Notes under the pieces: model-generated
What the model was told of the DNA's origin: nothing
Databases searched by the model: none
The model's input: the letters and a program-made list of their open reading frames with translations, nothing else
Shown here: positions 24,868 to 33,939 of the stretch, piece by piece
How the letters are laid out: each line of letters starts with the position of its first letter
Numbering within the stretch: position 1 is the stretch's first letter
From: CAZVCG01 sp964626265
GTDB lineage: Bacteria > Pseudomonadota > Alphaproteobacteria > UBA9219
NCBI GenBank assembly: GCA_964626265.1
Contig: CAZVCG010000015.1
Location: 1 to 47,498, forward strand
Direction: 5' to 3'
Length of the DNA: 47,498 nucleotides
Made by a program: the position numbers and the translations under genes

Positions 24868-25056
24868 ATAGCTGTTTGTCTTTTTATTGTATCAATATTC
24901 AAGCGAAGGGAGGCAAGGAAGGCGCGATAATAAAAAAGGCTTGAGCGGTTTCAACATTCTTTCGAATGCCCTTCTTGTCGGCGCCCTCGCCGCGCCTCAG
25001 TTTGCCTATCATATTGATTCATAACACAAAAACACAAACGTGCGATAAACAGCTAT
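24868..25056. repeat. Palindromic intergenic repeat family 1, copy D (diverged)
   Basis: The outer arms are recognisable: ATAGCTGTTTGTCTTTTTATTG at the left and GATAAACAGCTAT at the right, the same terminal inverted repeat as copy B. An inner GATAATAAAAAAGGC resembles the inner arm, but the right inner arm is lost. The element fills most of the 270-bp ymdB-hrcA intergenic region and ends 33 bp before hrcA, so it probably carries or displaces the hrcA promoter. Confidence 0.65.
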
Positions 25057-25089
25057 CTTCATGGGAACGAATTTCTGTAATCTTGGTCG

Positions 25090-26124
25090 ATGTTCTCCAC
25101 GCTCAACCAGCGTTCGCGCGATGTCCTGAAGCAAATCGTCGATGCCTACATGGCGACGGGCGAGCCGGTTGGCTCGCGCGCGGTGGCCGAACGTTTGGGC
25201 CAAACGCTGTCTCCCGCCACCATCCGCAACGTGATGGCCGAACTTGAAGGCCAAGGGCTGCTTCACGCGCCACATGTCTCGGCGGGTCGCGTGCCGACCG
25301 ACATGGGTCTGCGCTTTTTCGTCGATGGCTTGCTTGAAATCGGCGACCTTGCTGCGGATGAGAAGAAAAACATCGAGGCCCAATGCGCCGCGCAAGGCAA
25401 AAATCTCGTCGATGTTTTATCGAACGCCACGAACGCGCTGGCAGGGTTGTCGTCGTGCGCGGGTCTTGTGCTCGCGCCGAAGATGGATCGCCCGTTGCGC
25501 CAGATCGAGTTCGTGAATCTTTCACCTGGCCGCGTTCTCGTTGTTCTCGTCACCGAAGACGGCCTTGTCGAAAACCGCGTGATCGAAGCGCCGCTGGGGC
25601 TGGATTCAAGCACGCTGACGATGGCCGCGAATTACCTAAACCGCCAGCTTGCCGGCCGCAATCTGGTCGATGTGCAACGCGACATCGAATCCGATATGCA
25701 AGCGCGCCGCGCCGAGCTTGACGAGCTTACGCGCAAATTGATCGAAGCGGGCCTTGCCGTTTGGTCGGGGCAACAAGGCGTGGGACAGCTTCTTATCCGC
25801 GGCCAAGCGCGTTTGCTGGAAGACGTTACGGCGCTCGCCGATGTCGAGCGTGTGCGACAATTATTTGACGCTTTGGAAACTGAGGAAACGATGACGCGCC
25901 TGTTACAAGCGACGCAAGGAGCGGAAGGCGTGCAAATCTTCATCGGCGCGGAAAACGCGCTTTTCGCCAACGCGGGCTGCAGCGTCATCGTCGCGCCATA
26001 TAAAAACAGTCAGGAAAAAGTCATCGGCGCGATTGGCGTCATCGGTCCCGTGCGCATGAACTACGCTCGCATCATACCGATGGTCGACTACACCGCGCAG
26101 GTGGTGGGGAAGCTGGTGCGGTAG
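25090..26124 (+). CDS. hrcA: Heat-inducible transcription repressor HrcA
   Basis: Represses chaperone genes by binding CIRCE; 344 residues, normal length. The N-terminal winged helix (LNQRSRDVLKQIVDAYMATG, PVGSRAVAERL, LSPATIRNVMAELEGQGLL, HVSAGRVPTDMGLRFFVD) is diagnostic. The GAF-like dimer domain continues with IEFVNLSPGRVLVVLVTEDG and ends with GVIGPVRMNYARIIPMVDYTA. No CIRCE element is visible upstream, and grpE, which follows hrcA in many alphaproteobacteria, is absent here. Confidence 0.95.
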   Translation: MFSTLNQRSRDVLKQIVDAYMATGEPVGSRAVAERLGQTLSPATIRNVMAELEGQGLLHAPHVSAGRVPTDMGLRFFVDGLLEIGDLAADEKKNIEAQCAAQGKNLVDVLSNATNALAGLSSCAGLVLAPKMDRPLRQIEFVNLSPGRVLVVLVTEDGLVENRVIEAPLGLDSSTLTMAANYLNRQLAGRNLVDVQRDIESDMQARRAELDELTRKLIEAGLAVWSGQQGVGQLLIRGQARLLEDVTALADVERVRQLFDALETEETMTRLLQATQGAEGVQIFIGAENALFANAGCSVIVAPYKNSQEKVIGAIGVIGPVRMNYARIIPMVDYTAQVVGKLVR

Positions 26125-26131
26125 AATTTTA

Positions 26132-28228
26132 TTAGAGGGGGCTTTCTGGAGCAGGCGGCCTACCTTTGACGGGTTTGACTTTGCGCTGCGATGGCATGTG
26201 AGGTCTCGGGGCAGAAAGGGCATCATGGCTAAGTTTAGGCGTACTAGCGTTGAAAAAGCCAATGTTCATGCATTCCAAGGCGTTCGCGAGATCGTCGCTT
26301 ATGGCGATGTCGCCACAGATATAAACCTGCTTGGGAAACTGGTTTTTTTCGGGAGTGTTGTTCCGCCCGTTGGCGCTCATCAGCTCCCGAAAGAGATCGC
26401 TGTTGATCGTTTGACGTTCATCGCTTGAGTTGCAAATGATCAGATGAGGCCGCTCGGTAAATCCTTGTCCTTGGTGGATGAGAAAGGAAACCAGAGCGCG
26501 GTCTTTTTCGGGATCTTCAAGAAAACAGCGTTGAACCCATTCCGGGTTCGCGGGTGCCGGAAGCTCGGCAAGAACGGCGTTGATCGAGCGGACTGTCGAT
26601 GAAAAGTCCATGCCCTCATACGCACGCTGGCTCAAATCGTTAGGCGTTGTCTCGAATATCTTGGAGTCCTTGGTTGTTCCCCATTCGTCGCCAGTGTAAA
26701 AAAACCAGCCGCCGTCAGATGCAAAAGCTGAATAATAAAAGCCCTCCCGAATTTTTCGGGACAGCTCTCCTTTGGGTAAGCTCTCCGGCAACAACTCTAT
26801 CATCGTCTTTTCCGTAATGAGCTTGGGCGTTTTATTGCCTGTATAGGCTTCCCGAGCCGTTTTCTCCCTCTCTTGCTCCACGATAACGAAAACGGTGTCT
26901 ACAAGCGCTTTAAAGAAAGCCTGTCCATTTTCAGTCGACGGCGAATTGTTTCTGAAAAAGATGTCGACGGCTTTACGCGAGGTCAGCCTATGCTTTTCTC
27001 TAATCTCCTTGTGCACAGTCATCGTTTCAACGTCCGTTAAGACCTGGTTGTGATGCGCTTCGTCAACAATCTTGTGCAGCAATTCTTTTTGATCGCGGAA
27101 AGCCATGCGGTCATTCAGCGACCAAAAAATATTGATGAGCTTTATCGACAGGGATCTGTCGCTCAAGCCTGCTTTGTAGATTTCTTCTTTTAACTGTTCG
27201 CCGCGGATATGCTGTTTGCTCAGATAATACCCGGCGATACGTTTAACGTCGTGGCTACCGGCAAAACCAATGGTTGGCGCCACCTCGTTTTGTAAAATGC
27301 CTTTATCGCGGGAGAAATCGGTGTTGTCATTCTGCCAAAAATCTTTCGTGAAAGGGGCAAAATAAACCCAATTGTAAACCCAATCCATATAGCCCTTAGC
27401 AGGCATATACTCTTCGATTTTATGCCCCAATGTTTCGCCCAGGATTTGGGCGGGTTTACCCCACTTTTTCATGCATAATTGATCGATAAAGGGAATGATC
27501 TCGGCGTAAACGTCACGCGGAACGCGCCCTGCGTAGTCGATGCGTAAACCCTCGAAACCCCAACGATTAATGACTTTTTCTGCCATGGGCTTGAGATAAG
27601 TGTCGATAATTTCACGGCGGGCGACCGGGTCGTCATAATTTAGCTCGATAACGTCGTCCCACGTTTGTCCGGAGGGGCGGTAATTTTCATCGCGGTTAAA
27701 GAAACAGTAGTTGCCATTTGGGTGGCGTTTAAACCAATGTTGATGTTTGGGAGAAGAGATTATGGGGTGATCGGCCGCTACATGGCGCATGACAAAATCG
27801 CAAAGCGGAACGATATTCAGGCTGCGTGCCTTGTCGGTATAACGGCGGACGTCTTTGTTATCGCGTTTTTCTCTTTCTTCCTTGGAGATGTCTTCGTTTG
27901 TGTGCGCGGATATATTTGGATTTAGATTTAGAGAGCGGGTTGCATAAGGGCTTCCCGCAAAATTATAAACCCGAGGCTTTTTGCTGGTTATGTCCGCCCG
28001 TTTAAAGCTTCGTGTAATTTCATCAGCAACCCAATCTGCGTTTTGGCACGGCTCGAAAAGAGGGTTGACCCAAACATGACTAAAACCCAAATCGGCAATA
28101 CGATTCAGGTCCTCCGTCATAGCGAGAATATTATCATAAAGAAGAGGGTGTTGATTGTAGCTGCGCAATCGGACCCGCCAATACGGGCGAGGAACTTTGT
28201 GATATGCGGGCCGCGCGTTGTTGCGCAT
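26132..28228 (-). CDS. GH13 family protein, GlgE/maltosyltransferase-like
   Basis: 698 residues. The first 400 form a GH13 barrel: GFSHVWVNPLFEP, GSPYATRSLNLNPNI, region I VPLCDFVMRHVAADHP, region II GLRIDYAG (nucleophile Asp), region III ILGETLG (acid/base Glu) and region IV AGSHDVKRI. The DHP...WFKRHPNGN stretch recalls GlgE, the maltosyl-phosphate transferases. The last 300 residues are weakly conserved, with SDGGWFFYTGDEWGTTKDS resembling a substrate loop, then a Lys/Pro-rich tail. Catalytic residues appear intact. No other glycogen genes are present, and the base composition is visibly more AT-rich than hrcA or polA, so acquisition is possible. It ends 8 bp from the convergent hrcA. Confidence 0.72.
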   Translation of the reverse strand: MRNNARPAYHKVPRPYWRVRLRSYNQHPLLYDNILAMTEDLNRIADLGFSHVWVNPLFEPCQNADWVADEITRSFKRADITSKKPRVYNFAGSPYATRSLNLNPNISAHTNEDISKEEREKRDNKDVRRYTDKARSLNIVPLCDFVMRHVAADHPIISSPKHQHWFKRHPNGNYCFFNRDENYRPSGQTWDDVIELNYDDPVARREIIDTYLKPMAEKVINRWGFEGLRIDYAGRVPRDVYAEIIPFIDQLCMKKWGKPAQILGETLGHKIEEYMPAKGYMDWVYNWVYFAPFTKDFWQNDNTDFSRDKGILQNEVAPTIGFAGSHDVKRIAGYYLSKQHIRGEQLKEEIYKAGLSDRSLSIKLINIFWSLNDRMAFRDQKELLHKIVDEAHHNQVLTDVETMTVHKEIREKHRLTSRKAVDIFFRNNSPSTENGQAFFKALVDTVFVIVEQEREKTAREAYTGNKTPKLITEKTMIELLPESLPKGELSRKIREGFYYSAFASDGGWFFYTGDEWGTTKDSKIFETTPNDLSQRAYEGMDFSSTVRSINAVLAELPAPANPEWVQRCFLEDPEKDRALVSFLIHQGQGFTERPHLIICNSSDERQTINSDLFRELMSANGRNNTPEKNQFPKQVYICGDIAISDDLANALECMNIGFFNASTPKLSHDALSAPRPHMPSQRKVKPVKGRPPAPESPL

Positions 28229-28408
28229 GAAATTGCCTTTATAAGAATAAATACGCAGTTTTGGAAAACTAAAGTCCGATTATGCTGAACAAAAGTTTCC
28301 TATCCCCTAAAAAAAGATATTTATCGGCAAAAATTTGCACAAGACCGTTTTACGGACGGGGACAAAAATATTGGTTAATGTAGCATTAAGGTTAATGGCC
28401 ATGAGGCA

Positions 28409-28440
28409 GGGAATCGCGTAGCCCCCCTCGGGCGATTCCC
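28409..28440. other. Hairpin in gene-free interval 28229-28578
   Basis: GGGAATCGC (28409-28417) pairs with GCGATTCCC (28432-28440). A 17-bp palindrome, TTCGCAAG-C-CTTGCGAA, follows at 28508-28524, and GGTTAATG is repeated just before. I find no gene in the 350 bp between the GH13 and GNAT genes. A small RNA is possible but not supported by anything else. Confidence 0.4.
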
Positions 28441-28578
28441 TTGTATCCGCTCTAAAGATCCTGTTAGTCCTGGTGGTGAATGCTGGGATTTTTCAAGGCG
28501 ATATTTTTTCGCAAGCCTTGCGAATCGCAGCCATCTGCGTCGGTAAAGTGAGTGATTTAGCTATATTGAACAAAACCA

Positions 28579-29154
28579 CTAAACGTTCTTGTTCGCGGCT
28601 TTCTCAAACTCTTCCCGCGTCAAATCCCACCGTGTGACTTCCTTGCTGCCACGCAAAATGCCGAACTCTTTGCGCGGTCCTGTGCCGATGTATTGGAACC
28701 CTGCTTTTTTCAGGACGCCTTGGGAGCCTTCGTTGTTCGTGTCGGTGAAGGTTGTGATCTTGGTGATGCCGGGCCTTGCGAAAACAAGCGGCAGGAGAGC
28801 GGCAATGGCCTCGCTGATGTAGCCGCGCCTCCAGTAAGGCTTGCCTATCCAATAACCCAAAACAAGCTCGCCCTCTTCGGGGTCGATGGTTGTAGGCTCA
28901 TGAAAGCCAACAGCTCCCATCACGGAATTGTCTTTTTTGTCGGCGACGACATAAAGTTCAGGCGTTCCCTTTTCATAGGAGGGAGCCATTTGATCGAACC
29001 ACCACTCGGCATCCTTAATCGTGTAAGGATGCGGTACGCGCGATAGCCACTGAGCCACGTCCCAATCGCCGATCAGTTCGGCATACCGGGGAAGGTCGGC
29101 GCGTTCGAGCGCACGAAGGCGAAGGCGTTCAGTTTCGGCGAAGATCTGAGTCAT
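28579..29154 (-). CDS. GNAT acetyltransferase, RimJ/RimL-like
   Basis: 191 residues. ETERLRLRALERADLPRYAEL at the N-terminus and GELVLGYWIGKPYWRRGYISEA (the acetyl-CoA pyrophosphate loop, as WRRGYIS) place it in the GNAT_3/RimJ group. NNEGSQGVLKKAGFQYIG is the usual C-terminal part. The substrate may be a protein N-terminus or a small amine. It is divergent from polA across 88 bp. Confidence 0.87.
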   Translation of the reverse strand: MTQIFAETERLRLRALERADLPRYAELIGDWDVAQWLSRVPHPYTIKDAEWWFDQMAPSYEKGTPELYVVADKKDNSVMGAVGFHEPTTIDPEEGELVLGYWIGKPYWRRGYISEAIAALLPLVFARPGITKITTFTDTNNEGSQGVLKKAGFQYIGTGPRKEFGILRGSKEVTRWDLTREEFEKAANKNV

Positions 29155-29242
29155 GGCGCTAGGCTAAAACGTAAAAGGGACTCTTGTCCAGAAAGTACAG
29201 TAACCTCTAGCCGTATTACTATGATCCTGCCACAATAGGCAG

Positions 29243-32185
29243 ATGAACTCTGCGCATTCCGAAACTTTGTACCTTGTCGATGGCTCCGGTTTTATATTCC
29301 GGGCCTTTCATGCCCTGCCGCCCATGGCGCGCACGGACGGCACGCCCGTCAATGCCGTGTATGGGTTTTGCAATATGTTGCAAAAACTTTTGACGGATTT
29401 GAAGGCGGCGCATATTGCGGTGATTTTTGATGCGGAAAGGAAGACGTTTCGCAACGATATTTACCCTGATTACAAGGCGCACCGTCCACCACCGCCGGTT
29501 GAGCTGATCCCCCAGTTCCCGCTGATCCGCGAGGCCACGAAAGCCTATGGAATTCCGTCCGTCGAATTGCCCGGTTTTGAGGCCGATGACCTTATAGCCT
29601 CGTATGCCAAAGAGGCGCTGGCCCATGGCCGCAAGGTCCGCATCGTCGGGACGGACAAGGATTTGATGCAGCTAATCAGGCCGGGGGTCGAGATGTTCGA
29701 CCCCATGAAGGCCATCCCCATAGGCCCCAAGGAAGTCGAGGCCAAGTTCGGCGTGATGCCGTCGAAAGTCGTCGACGTGCAGGCCTTGGCGGGCGACAGC
29801 ACGGATAATATCCCCGGCGTGCCGGGCATAGGCGTCAAAACCGCCGCCCAGCTCATCGCTGAATACGGCGACCTCGAAACGCTGCTCGCCAAGGCGCATG
29901 AGATCAGGCAGCCCAAACGCCGCGAAGCCTTGACAGAATTCGCCGAACAGGCCCGCATTTCCAAGAAGCTTGTGACTCTGACGGATCAGGCTCCCTTGCC
30001 CTTGCCGCTCAACGAATTGATGGCGCGGCCTGATCATCTAGACGCCCTGAAAAACTTTTTAGAGACCCAGGGCTTCCGTTCTATCCTCGCGCGGATCGAG
30101 CAAAAAGGCCTTGCTGCGGCGGATGTCGCAGAATGCGGTTTAGGGCCTGCTGCGGTAGAGCCGCCTTCCACGGCGGCGTTAAAAGACGCGGGGATAGAAC
30201 CCCGCGCTGCCAAGACAGAGCAAGCGCAAACGCAACAACTTCGGCGTGTGTCCGATTACCTTGGCATGGGCGCGAACCCTTACGACCGCGAGTCCCACGC
30301 TGCGCTCCAAAAGACGCTGAGCCACGAAGACCGCGATTATGAATTGGTTCAGGATACCAAACGCTTGCGCTGGTGGATTGACGCGGCGCGCGAGCAAGGC
30401 TGTGTCGCCTTCGACACCGAGACTACCTCCCTTACCCCGTCCACAACGCAACTTGTGGGCGTATCGCTGGCCATAAAACCTGGCAAGGCTTGTTATATTC
30501 CCGTCGGCCATGTCGATCCGGCCAGCGCGGGGGGCGAGGGACTTTTTGCCGAAGAAGGCAAGACCCCGCGTCAGATCAAGCCGTCGGAACTTGTCAACGG
30601 TTTGAAGGCGTTATTGGCCGATCCTGCCATCTTAAAGATAGCGCACAACCTCAAGTTCGACTTGCAAGTTTTAGGGCAGTTGGGGCTTGAAATAGTTTCA
30701 TACGACGACACGATTTTGATGTCTTACGCGCTCGGCGCGGGGCTGCACGGCCACGGGCTGGACGAACTGGCCCTCAAGCACCTCAAGCACAAGATGATCG
30801 CGTACGACGACGTGGCCGGAACGGGCCGCAACCGCATCACGTTCGACCGCGTTCCGCTCGACAAGGCCACGGACTATGCCGCCGAGGACGCCGATTATAC
30901 CCTGCGCCTGTGGATGCTGCTCAAGCCGCTTATCGCGCAACAGCACGTGACCCGCGTTTACGAGCGCATCGAAAAGCCTTTGGTTCCGGTGGTGGCCGCC
31001 ATGGAACGCGCGGGCGTGCGCATCGACCCCGCCGTGCTCAAGGCCCAAAGCGGCGGCCTCGCCAAACGCTTGCAAGTGCTGGAGGAAGAAATTCACAAGC
31101 TCGCGGGGCATCCGTTCAACGTCGGCTCGCCCAAGCAACTGGGCGACGTTTTGTTCGGCGAAATGGGCTTGCCGGGCGGCAGCAAAGGCAAAACCGGCGC
31201 GTATTCCACGGCTTCGGACGTGCTGGAGCCGCTGGCCGAACAGGGCCACGAGATCGTGGCCAAGGTGCTGGATTGGCGCGGGCTTTCCAAGCTGAAATCA
31301 ACCTATACCGACGCGCTGCCGGAGCAGATCGACAGCAAAACGGGCCGCGTGCACACGTCGTATTCCATGGTGGGTGCGGCCACGGGAAGATTGTCGTCGA
31401 CCGACCCCAATTTGCAGAACATTCCCATCCGCACGGAGGATGGCCGCGCCATCCGCCGCGCGTTCGTGGCGGCGGACGGTTATGAGCTGATGTCGGTCGA
31501 TTACTCGCAGATCGAGATGCGGCTGGTGGCGGAAATTGCCGGTGTTGGCGCGTTGCTGCAAGCGTTTCACGACGGCGCGGACATTCACGCGATTACGGCG
31601 AGCCAGGTGTTCAACATCCCGCTGAATGAGATGACGCCGGAAAGACGGCATCAGGCGAAAGCCATCAACTTCGGCATCATTTACGGCATCAGCGGTTTCG
31701 GCCTTGCAAAACAGATCGGCACGACGCCGGGCGAAGCGTCGGAGTTTATCCGTCAATACCTCGACCGTTTTCACGAATTGCGCGACTGGATGGAGGCGAC
31801 GAAAGCGTTCGCGCGCCAGCATGGCTTTGTTGAAACGCTGTTCGGGCGGCGCGTGCACATCGCGGGCATTAACGAAAAGACGGCCGTGCGGCGGGGCGCG
31901 GCGGAACGGCAGGCGATCAACGCGCCCATTCAGGGCACGGCGGCGGACATCATGAAACGCGCGATGATCCGCGTGCCGCCCGCGCTGGAGGCCGGGGGGC
32001 TTAAGGCGCGGTTGCTGCTTCAGGTACATGACGAACTGGTGTTGGAGGTTCCGGCGAAGGAGGTCGAGGCTACGGCCGCGCTGGTGAAACAGATCATGCG
32101 CGACGCGCCATTGCCAGCCGTGAAATTGAACGTGCCTTTGGCCGCGGAGGCGGGGCATGCCAAAAACTGGGCCGAGGCGCACTAA
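29243..32185 (+). CDS. polA: DNA polymerase I
   Basis: 980-residue repair and Okazaki-fragment polymerase. The 5'-3' exonuclease domain is at 1-290 (YLVDGSGFIFRAFHALPP, FEADDLIAS, GDSTDNIPGVPGIG). A variable linker (about 295-360) is rich in Ala, Glu and Gln. The 3'-5' proofreading domain has an intact Exo I (FDTETTSL, about 390) and NLKFDLQVL. The polymerase domain has motif A DYSQIEMRLVAEI (about 752), motif B RRHQAKAINFGIIYG and motif C LLQVHDELVLEVP (about 926). All three activities look intact. It is slightly longer than E. coli PolA (928), mainly through the linker. Confidence 0.97.
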   Translation: MNSAHSETLYLVDGSGFIFRAFHALPPMARTDGTPVNAVYGFCNMLQKLLTDLKAAHIAVIFDAERKTFRNDIYPDYKAHRPPPPVELIPQFPLIREATKAYGIPSVELPGFEADDLIASYAKEALAHGRKVRIVGTDKDLMQLIRPGVEMFDPMKAIPIGPKEVEAKFGVMPSKVVDVQALAGDSTDNIPGVPGIGVKTAAQLIAEYGDLETLLAKAHEIRQPKRREALTEFAEQARISKKLVTLTDQAPLPLPLNELMARPDHLDALKNFLETQGFRSILARIEQKGLAAADVAECGLGPAAVEPPSTAALKDAGIEPRAAKTEQAQTQQLRRVSDYLGMGANPYDRESHAALQKTLSHEDRDYELVQDTKRLRWWIDAAREQGCVAFDTETTSLTPSTTQLVGVSLAIKPGKACYIPVGHVDPASAGGEGLFAEEGKTPRQIKPSELVNGLKALLADPAILKIAHNLKFDLQVLGQLGLEIVSYDDTILMSYALGAGLHGHGLDELALKHLKHKMIAYDDVAGTGRNRITFDRVPLDKATDYAAEDADYTLRLWMLLKPLIAQQHVTRVYERIEKPLVPVVAAMERAGVRIDPAVLKAQSGGLAKRLQVLEEEIHKLAGHPFNVGSPKQLGDVLFGEMGLPGGSKGKTGAYSTASDVLEPLAEQGHEIVAKVLDWRGLSKLKSTYTDALPEQIDSKTGRVHTSYSMVGAATGRLSSTDPNLQNIPIRTEDGRAIRRAFVAADGYELMSVDYSQIEMRLVAEIAGVGALLQAFHDGADIHAITASQVFNIPLNEMTPERRHQAKAINFGIIYGISGFGLAKQIGTTPGEASEFIRQYLDRFHELRDWMEATKAFARQHGFVETLFGRRVHIAGINEKTAVRRGAAERQAINAPIQGTAADIMKRAMIRVPPALEAGGLKARLLLQVHDELVLEVPAKEVEATAALVKQIMRDAPLPAVKLNVPLAAEAGHAKNWAEAH

Positions 32186-32533
32186 ATCGTAAGGACACGC
32201 GCAGGTTGAGCAAATCGCCCCGTTTTTGAGGGAAAAACTTTGCTCTTTCCGCCCCGTTTTTTTGGCCTTTTTGCCCGTGAGAATGCCAAAATCCTCCTTT
32301 TTTCAGGCCGATCATGCCAATTTCCTCCTTCAAAAGCCCGCCAAAATGCCGGAAACCGTGGCGCTTGAACCGCGTAATTTCCTTAAAATGACGCCGCTAT
32401 GGTTAACGCGATGGGCGTGAGATGGTCGGTGGCGTTAAGGATTGGGGAGTGGCGTTAATAAATGGAGGGTTTGAAAATGGGTGGGTCTCATCATGAGGCG
32501 CAATATAAACAGGAATGGGCTGCGCTTCCCTTA
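32186..32533. other. Gene-free interval with T-rich repeats
   Basis: Between polA and the methyltransferase fragment. CGCCCCGTTTTT occurs twice (near 32216 and 32261), GTTTTT-GAGGG-AAAAAC forms a small hairpin just after polA, and TCCTCC motifs recur near 32293-32326. Short frames here lack ribosome sites and family features. I see nothing else. Confidence 0.4.
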
Positions 32534-32851
32534 TTACGCCGCCAAAAAGAGTCGAGGGTTGCGTTGAACAAAGGAAGAGGGCGGTCTTTTTTTAAGCAGG
32601 TATGCACTCGTACCTGTGGGTTCTGTCCAAGTATTCAGAATCTCTAGACCCGCTTGTTCACAGCAGTGTGAGAAGAATTCTGTCGGAAACTTGAAAGAGT
32701 TTTTCATGTGCAGTTTTTGGCCTTGTTTTAACTCAATGGGATATCCGTCCAGTGTAAATGACATATTGCGTTGCACGACGGCCATATGCGTCTTGGAAAG
32801 TTGTGCCTTCATCAGGACACGGCCGTACGACATCCTGCTCAATAAACTCAA
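32534..32851 (-). pseudogene. Truncated EgtD-like methyltransferase, C-terminal fragment
   Basis: About 105 codons. Residues 18-90 align closely with residues 253-324 of the complete neighbouring gene: QLSKTHMAVVQRNMSFTLDG against QLSHMAFVQKDMAFNIGG, and both share LHMKNSFKF, CCEQAG and LLKKR. The SAM-binding half is missing, so it cannot be an active methyltransferase. It lies 65 bp downstream of the intact gene in the same orientation, which suggests a tandem duplication followed by deletion. Confidence 0.75.
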
Positions 32852-32916
32852 GCCCTACACTCTCCGGCGCTTACCTAATAATAGATGTTATCGATTGTCG
32901 ATGTGAGATATAGCTG

Positions 32917-33939
32917 TCAAGCACTCGCCCGAGTATGCAGATAAACAGGGTTCTCCATTACATGAACCCTCTTTTTCAATAAACATACATGTGTCAGAGA
33001 AGGATCAGACCATAGCTTTTCAACTCTAAAACCCGCTTGTTCGCAGCATTCCGTAAAAAAGGCTGGAGAAAACTTAAAGGAGTTCTTCATATGTAAACAC
33101 TGACCTTCTTTAAGGAAGATTTCTGTTCCACCAATATTAAAAGCCATATCTTTCTGGACAAAGGCCATATGAGATAACTGGCCTGACGATAGTTGCCATT
33201 TAGCCTCATACGCAAAAGCGTCGGGATCAAAGTTACCTTTGATTGGAAGTTCAGCGGCCATACGATAAAGAGTATTCAACTGGAATAGTGCCTGCTTCGT
33301 ATAGAACGCTTTAATCTTCTCTCCATTGCAGTCCCCATCGAAAGAGACAAGGAGCCGACCCCTGTTCATTGCCTGAGCGATCAACGAAAGATGTTGTGTC
33401 AATGCTTCCTTCGGCGGCGCATCACTTAATGGCGCGACGATGTTACCGATAGTGCTACCGAACATACACGTGAGTACATCGCGATCTTGTTCATCGAAAT
33501 AGCATTTGTCTCCATTAAAAAAGTCATCAAGTATGGGTTTAACCTTAAACTTGGAGAGAGCTTTATTGCTCACGAGTTGTTCCAAGAAAGCCCTTGATTC
33601 ATCGACACAGATATATTCGATGCTGCGGAGGGCCATCATTATCAGAAGAGTCTTCCTCCGAAACGCATTTGGCGTTCCTGTTCCCATTTCAAGAATCGGA
33701 GTTCCTTCGGGAAGAAAGTGATAAATTTCTGCGGCGACCTTTTGCAGAAGCCTTTCCTCGGAACGGAATAGATTTGTGTCGCCTGAACTTAATTCTAAGG
33801 CTTCGATTTCAGCCCATAACTTTGCGCCAGAAAGACTCTGTCCGTTCCGCATTCCTTTATGATCCACATACTGATAGGATCCCATATGAGCGCATCGGCG
33901 GCCAGTGAACAGGTCTATGCTACCTTGAAGAAAGCTCAT
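32917..33939 (-). CDS. EgtD-like (Methyltransf_33) SAM-dependent methyltransferase
   Basis: 340 residues related to histidine N-alpha-methyltransferase EgtD of ergothioneine synthesis. SAM motif I appears as ILEMGTGTPNAFR (82-94). GSTIGN (161-166) is the EgtD loop that holds the substrate backbone. LLVSFDGDCNGEKIKAFYT, ALFQLNTLYRMAAEL and FDPDAFAYEAKW follow the family order, and EGQCLHMKNSFKF (278-290) is the segment that recognises the side chain. EgtD has a Glu in the last segment (xHTExSxKF); here it is Lys285, so histidine is unlikely as substrate. No egtB is nearby. The start overlaps the XRE regulator's stop by 4 bp. Confidence 0.78.
   Translation of the reverse strand: MSFLQGSIDLFTGRRCAHMGSYQYVDHKGMRNGQSLSGAKLWAEIEALELSSGDTNLFRSEERLLQKVAAEIYHFLPEGTPILEMGTGTPNAFRRKTLLIMMALRSIEYICVDESRAFLEQLVSNKALSKFKVKPILDDFFNGDKCYFDEQDRDVLTCMFGSTIGNIVAPLSDAPPKEALTQHLSLIAQAMNRGRLLVSFDGDCNGEKIKAFYTKQALFQLNTLYRMAAELPIKGNFDPDAFAYEAKWQLSSGQLSHMAFVQKDMAFNIGGTEIFLKEGQCLHMKNSFKFSPAFFTECCEQAGFRVEKLWSDPSLTHVCLLKKRVHVMENPVYLHTRASA

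Noticed and set aside
31298..32182. 294-codon open frame on - strand
   Set aside because: It is antisense to the polymerase domain of polA, whose motifs A, B and C are intact.
32226..32647. Two short + strand frames after polA (32226-32420 and 32462-32647)
   Set aside because: They have low-complexity composition and no family features. The second overlaps the methyltransferase fragment on the other strand.
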